64,000 bases of DNA from Prunus persica (lineage: Eukaryota; Streptophyta; Magnoliopsida; Rosales; Rosaceae), in NCBI RefSeq assembly GCF_000346465.2, contig NC_034010.1, positions 2,736,926 through 2,800,925 of the forward strand. The letters run 5' to 3'. Shown here piece by piece: positions 61,977 to 64,000 of the stretch (position 1 is its first letter; each line of letters begins with the position of its first letter). The notes beneath the pieces were generated by a model that saw nothing but the letters and a program-made list of their open reading frames with translations, was not told the origin of the DNA and made no database searches. Made by a program: the position numbers and the translations under genes.

Positions 61977-64000
61977 ATGGAAGAGATTGGTGCTTCAATT
62001 GTATCTAAAATTGTAGAAGAACCAGTGGCACTAATTGGGAGACAACTCAGCTATCTAATATACTACGATTCTAACATAGAAAGTCTAAAGGATGTGCTTA
62101 AAAACCTTGATGACAAGAAAAATGATGTGCAAAGATCTGTGGATGCTGCAAAAAGGAATGGTGCAATCATTAAAGATCAAGTTCAGAGTTGGTTGGAGGA
62201 AGTAAGCAAAATATTTCGTGAAGCGGAAGAACTTGAAACCAAACTCAACATGCAAAGGCGGTGCCCAAGTTTGAAATCGCGGTATTCTCTGAGTAGGAAA
62301 GCCAAGAAGATTGCTAAGTGTGCCCTTGATCTCAAACTAGACGAAGGACTGAGTAATAATGTTGCCAATCCTGCACCTCTGCAACAGCTGGGGTCAATTA
62401 TCTCTAGTGAAGGTTTTAAGGGTTTTGAATCCAGAAAAGATGTCATGAATGATGTGCTTAGTGCTTTGAGGAATGAAAAGACAAGAATATTTGGGATTTG
62501 CGGGATGGGAGGTGTGGGTAAAACCACAATGGTGAGAGAAATCAAAGAAATCATCAAGAGATTACAAGGAACAAATAAGCTGTTTGATGATGTTGTGATG
62601 TCAACTATATCCGCAACTGTAAACATTAGGAAAATTCAAACTGAAATTGCAGAGTCACTAGATATGAAATTGGTCGAGGAAAGTGAATCTATAAGAGCAC
62701 AAAGGCTACATGAGAGAATCAAGCAGAGTAAAAGAATCCTGATTATATTGGATGATGTATGGTCAGAGCTTAAATTACAGGATGTAGGAATCCCTTTTGG
62801 TGTTGGACCTACAACTAATCAAGTTCATGAAGGGTGCAAAATTTTGTTGACATCTCGAAATGAAGAAGTTTGTAAAGTAATGGGTTGTAAAGATGACATT
62901 TTTGGAGTCCAAGCCTTAAATAAAGAAGAAGCATGGGAGCTTTTCAGGGCGACTGTAGGTGAATCCTTGGACAATAATCCTGATTTGTCTCATGTTGCAA
63001 AATTGATTGTTGATGAATGCAAAGGTTTACCCATTGCTATCATAACTGTTGGGAAAGCGCTTCTACCAAGTAATGGCAAGCATGAATGGAATACTGCCTT
63101 GCAAGAACTGAAAAATTCCCTCCCTGAAAACATCCCTGGAATGGAACCTGAGGTTTATTCTTGCATAAAATTGAGTTATGATAAATTGGATAGTGATGAA
63201 GTCAAGTCATGCTTTTTACTTTGTTGCTTATTTCCAGAAGATTATGATGTTCCGATTGAGTATTTGGTGAGGTATGGGTTGGGTCGAGCAACTTTCAGAA
63301 ACACCAACACAGTCGAAGATGTAAGAAACAAAGTGCATTCTTTCGTTGGACAACTAAAAAGAAGGTATTTGTTGCTGGATAGTGAAAAGGAAGAATGTAT
63401 CAAAATGCATGACATAGTTCGTGATGTTGCTATATCAATTGCCTCAAAAGATCCTCACAGATTTATGGTAAGATCATTTGATGCTGAAGGTGGAGGTGGA
63501 GGACGACCAGGGGTACAAAAAGTTACAAACCAAGAACATTGCAGTGCAATTTCATTAATTGATGTTAAATTGGATGAAAATATTACTGATGGTTTGGAGT
63601 GCCCCAAACTTGAGCTTCTACAACTGAAAAATTCCTCAAGTAGTTCACAATATTCGAACCACTTTAAAAGAATGGAAGAACTCAAGGTTTTGGCTTTCTT
63701 AGAGGTGAATATGTCAAGCTATTTGGCCTCGGAAAAATCTCTACTGCTTGGAGAACCCAAGTACCTTCATACCTTGTGTCTAGAGGATTGCAAATTGGGA
63801 GACATATCCCATGTCATTGGAGGATTGGAGAATTTGGAGATCCTCAGCTTTGCTCGCTCTGAAATCAGTAAGTTGCCTAGAGAAATAGGACATCTTCATC
63901 GGTTAAGGATGCTGGATACAACAGATTGTGAAGGACTTGAAGAAATTCCTCATGGTGTCTTATCCAAGTTAAGGAGATTAGAAGAGTTGTACATGGCAGA
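61977..64000 (+). CDS. CC-NB-ARC-LRR disease-resistance protein (RPS2/RPS5-like class), partial 3'
   Basis: The frame runs open from ATG 61977 to the window edge (674 codons, no stop, no intron seen). Intracellular immune receptor. Residues 1-130 form a coiled-coil domain of the RPS2/RPS5-like type (MEEIGASIVSKIVEEPVALI, then RQLSYLIYYDSNIESLK). NB-ARC follows: P-loop GMGGVGKTT at residues 176-184, kinase-2 ILIILDDVW near 255-263, RNBS-B KILLTSRNEEV near 296, GLPIAI near 350, RNBS-D CFLLCCLFPEDY near 413, and MHD motif KMHDIVRDVA near 475. Leucine-rich repeats begin near 540 (LELLQLKN, LKVLAFLEV, LHTLCLEDCKL). All key motifs look intact. The C-terminal repeats are outside the window. The start codon is family-typical although the TATA box is unusually close. 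Confidence 0.95.
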   Translation, partial: MEEIGASIVSKIVEEPVALIGRQLSYLIYYDSNIESLKDVLKNLDDKKNDVQRSVDAAKRNGAIIKDQVQSWLEEVSKIFREAEELETKLNMQRRCPSLKSRYSLSRKAKKIAKCALDLKLDEGLSNNVANPAPLQQLGSIISSEGFKGFESRKDVMNDVLSALRNEKTRIFGICGMGGVGKTTMVREIKEIIKRLQGTNKLFDDVVMSTISATVNIRKIQTEIAESLDMKLVEESESIRAQRLHERIKQSKRILIILDDVWSELKLQDVGIPFGVGPTTNQVHEGCKILLTSRNEEVCKVMGCKDDIFGVQALNKEEAWELFRATVGESLDNNPDLSHVAKLIVDECKGLPIAIITVGKALLPSNGKHEWNTALQELKNSLPENIPGMEPEVYSCIKLSYDKLDSDEVKSCFLLCCLFPEDYDVPIEYLVRYGLGRATFRNTNTVEDVRNKVHSFVGQLKRRYLLLDSEKEECIKMHDIVRDVAISIASKDPHRFMVRSFDAEGGGGGRPGVQKVTNQEHCSAISLIDVKLDENITDGLECPKLELLQLKNSSSSSQYSNHFKRMEELKVLAFLEVNMSSYLASEKSLLLGEPKYLHTLCLEDCKLGDISHVIGGLENLEILSFARSEISKLPREIGHLHRLRMLDTTDCEGLEEIPHGVLSKLRRLEELYMA

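Noticed and set aside
62183..62626. 147-codon minus-strand frame
   Set aside because: Antisense shadow of the NB-ARC coding region.

Overview
The window is nuclear DNA of a higher plant, most likely a woody eudicot of the rosid type; a Rosaceae-like origin is a guess from the transposon families. The evidence is spliced genes with short GT-AG introns, AT-rich intergenic DNA, long AG/CA/TA microsatellites, and plant-specific gene and transposon families. It is about two-thirds intergenic and transposon DNA, with six host genes, all to the right of 19 kb.

Region by region. From 1 to about 11.5 kb is a transposon graveyard. It holds the 3' part of a Ty3/gypsy element with a spliced antisense gene and a 3' LTR, a MITE, a degenerate GGCCGG-rich block, a probable LTR remnant, a long solo LTR of Del/Tekay type, and a truncated PIF/Harbinger copy. 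From 12.6 to 19.0 kb I find no gene I can defend. At 19.0-21.3 kb (minus) is a complete five-exon cytokinin dehydrogenase of the CKX1/CKX6 clade. From 22.8 to 30 kb are several MITEs and a TRIM-like relic. At 31.1-33.2 kb (minus) is a complete five-exon IQ67-domain calmodulin-binding gene. At 37.3-39.7 kb (plus) is a two-exon plant-specific protein with a WG/GW-rich tail. At 42.4-44.6 kb (plus) is an intronless PPR gene. At 46.1-47.7 kb (minus) is a two-exon small plastid membrane protein. From 48.0 to 55.6 kb are a TRIM, a large MITE and a PIF/Harbinger element with both genes (transposase and Myb-like partner) and exact TTA target duplications. This element is fused head-to-head to a deletion derivative of itself. 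From 57 to 60.8 kb are more MITEs and two nested small Helitrons with a clean A/T insertion site. From 61.98 kb to the window end is the 5' part of a CC-NB-ARC-LRR resistance gene, preceded by a partial duplication of its upstream region.

The host genes are unrelated single-copy functions (hormone breakdown, calmodulin signalling, organelle RNA processing, plastid membrane, immunity) and form no cluster or operon. The most informative material is in the transposons. The Harbinger locus shows a two-gene element beside its own MITE derivative, and the Helitron pair preserves both insertion junctions. I did not find a wholly new system. Exon boundaries were worked out by hand from splice dinucleotides and reading-frame continuity; family names come from recognising motifs, not from a search.
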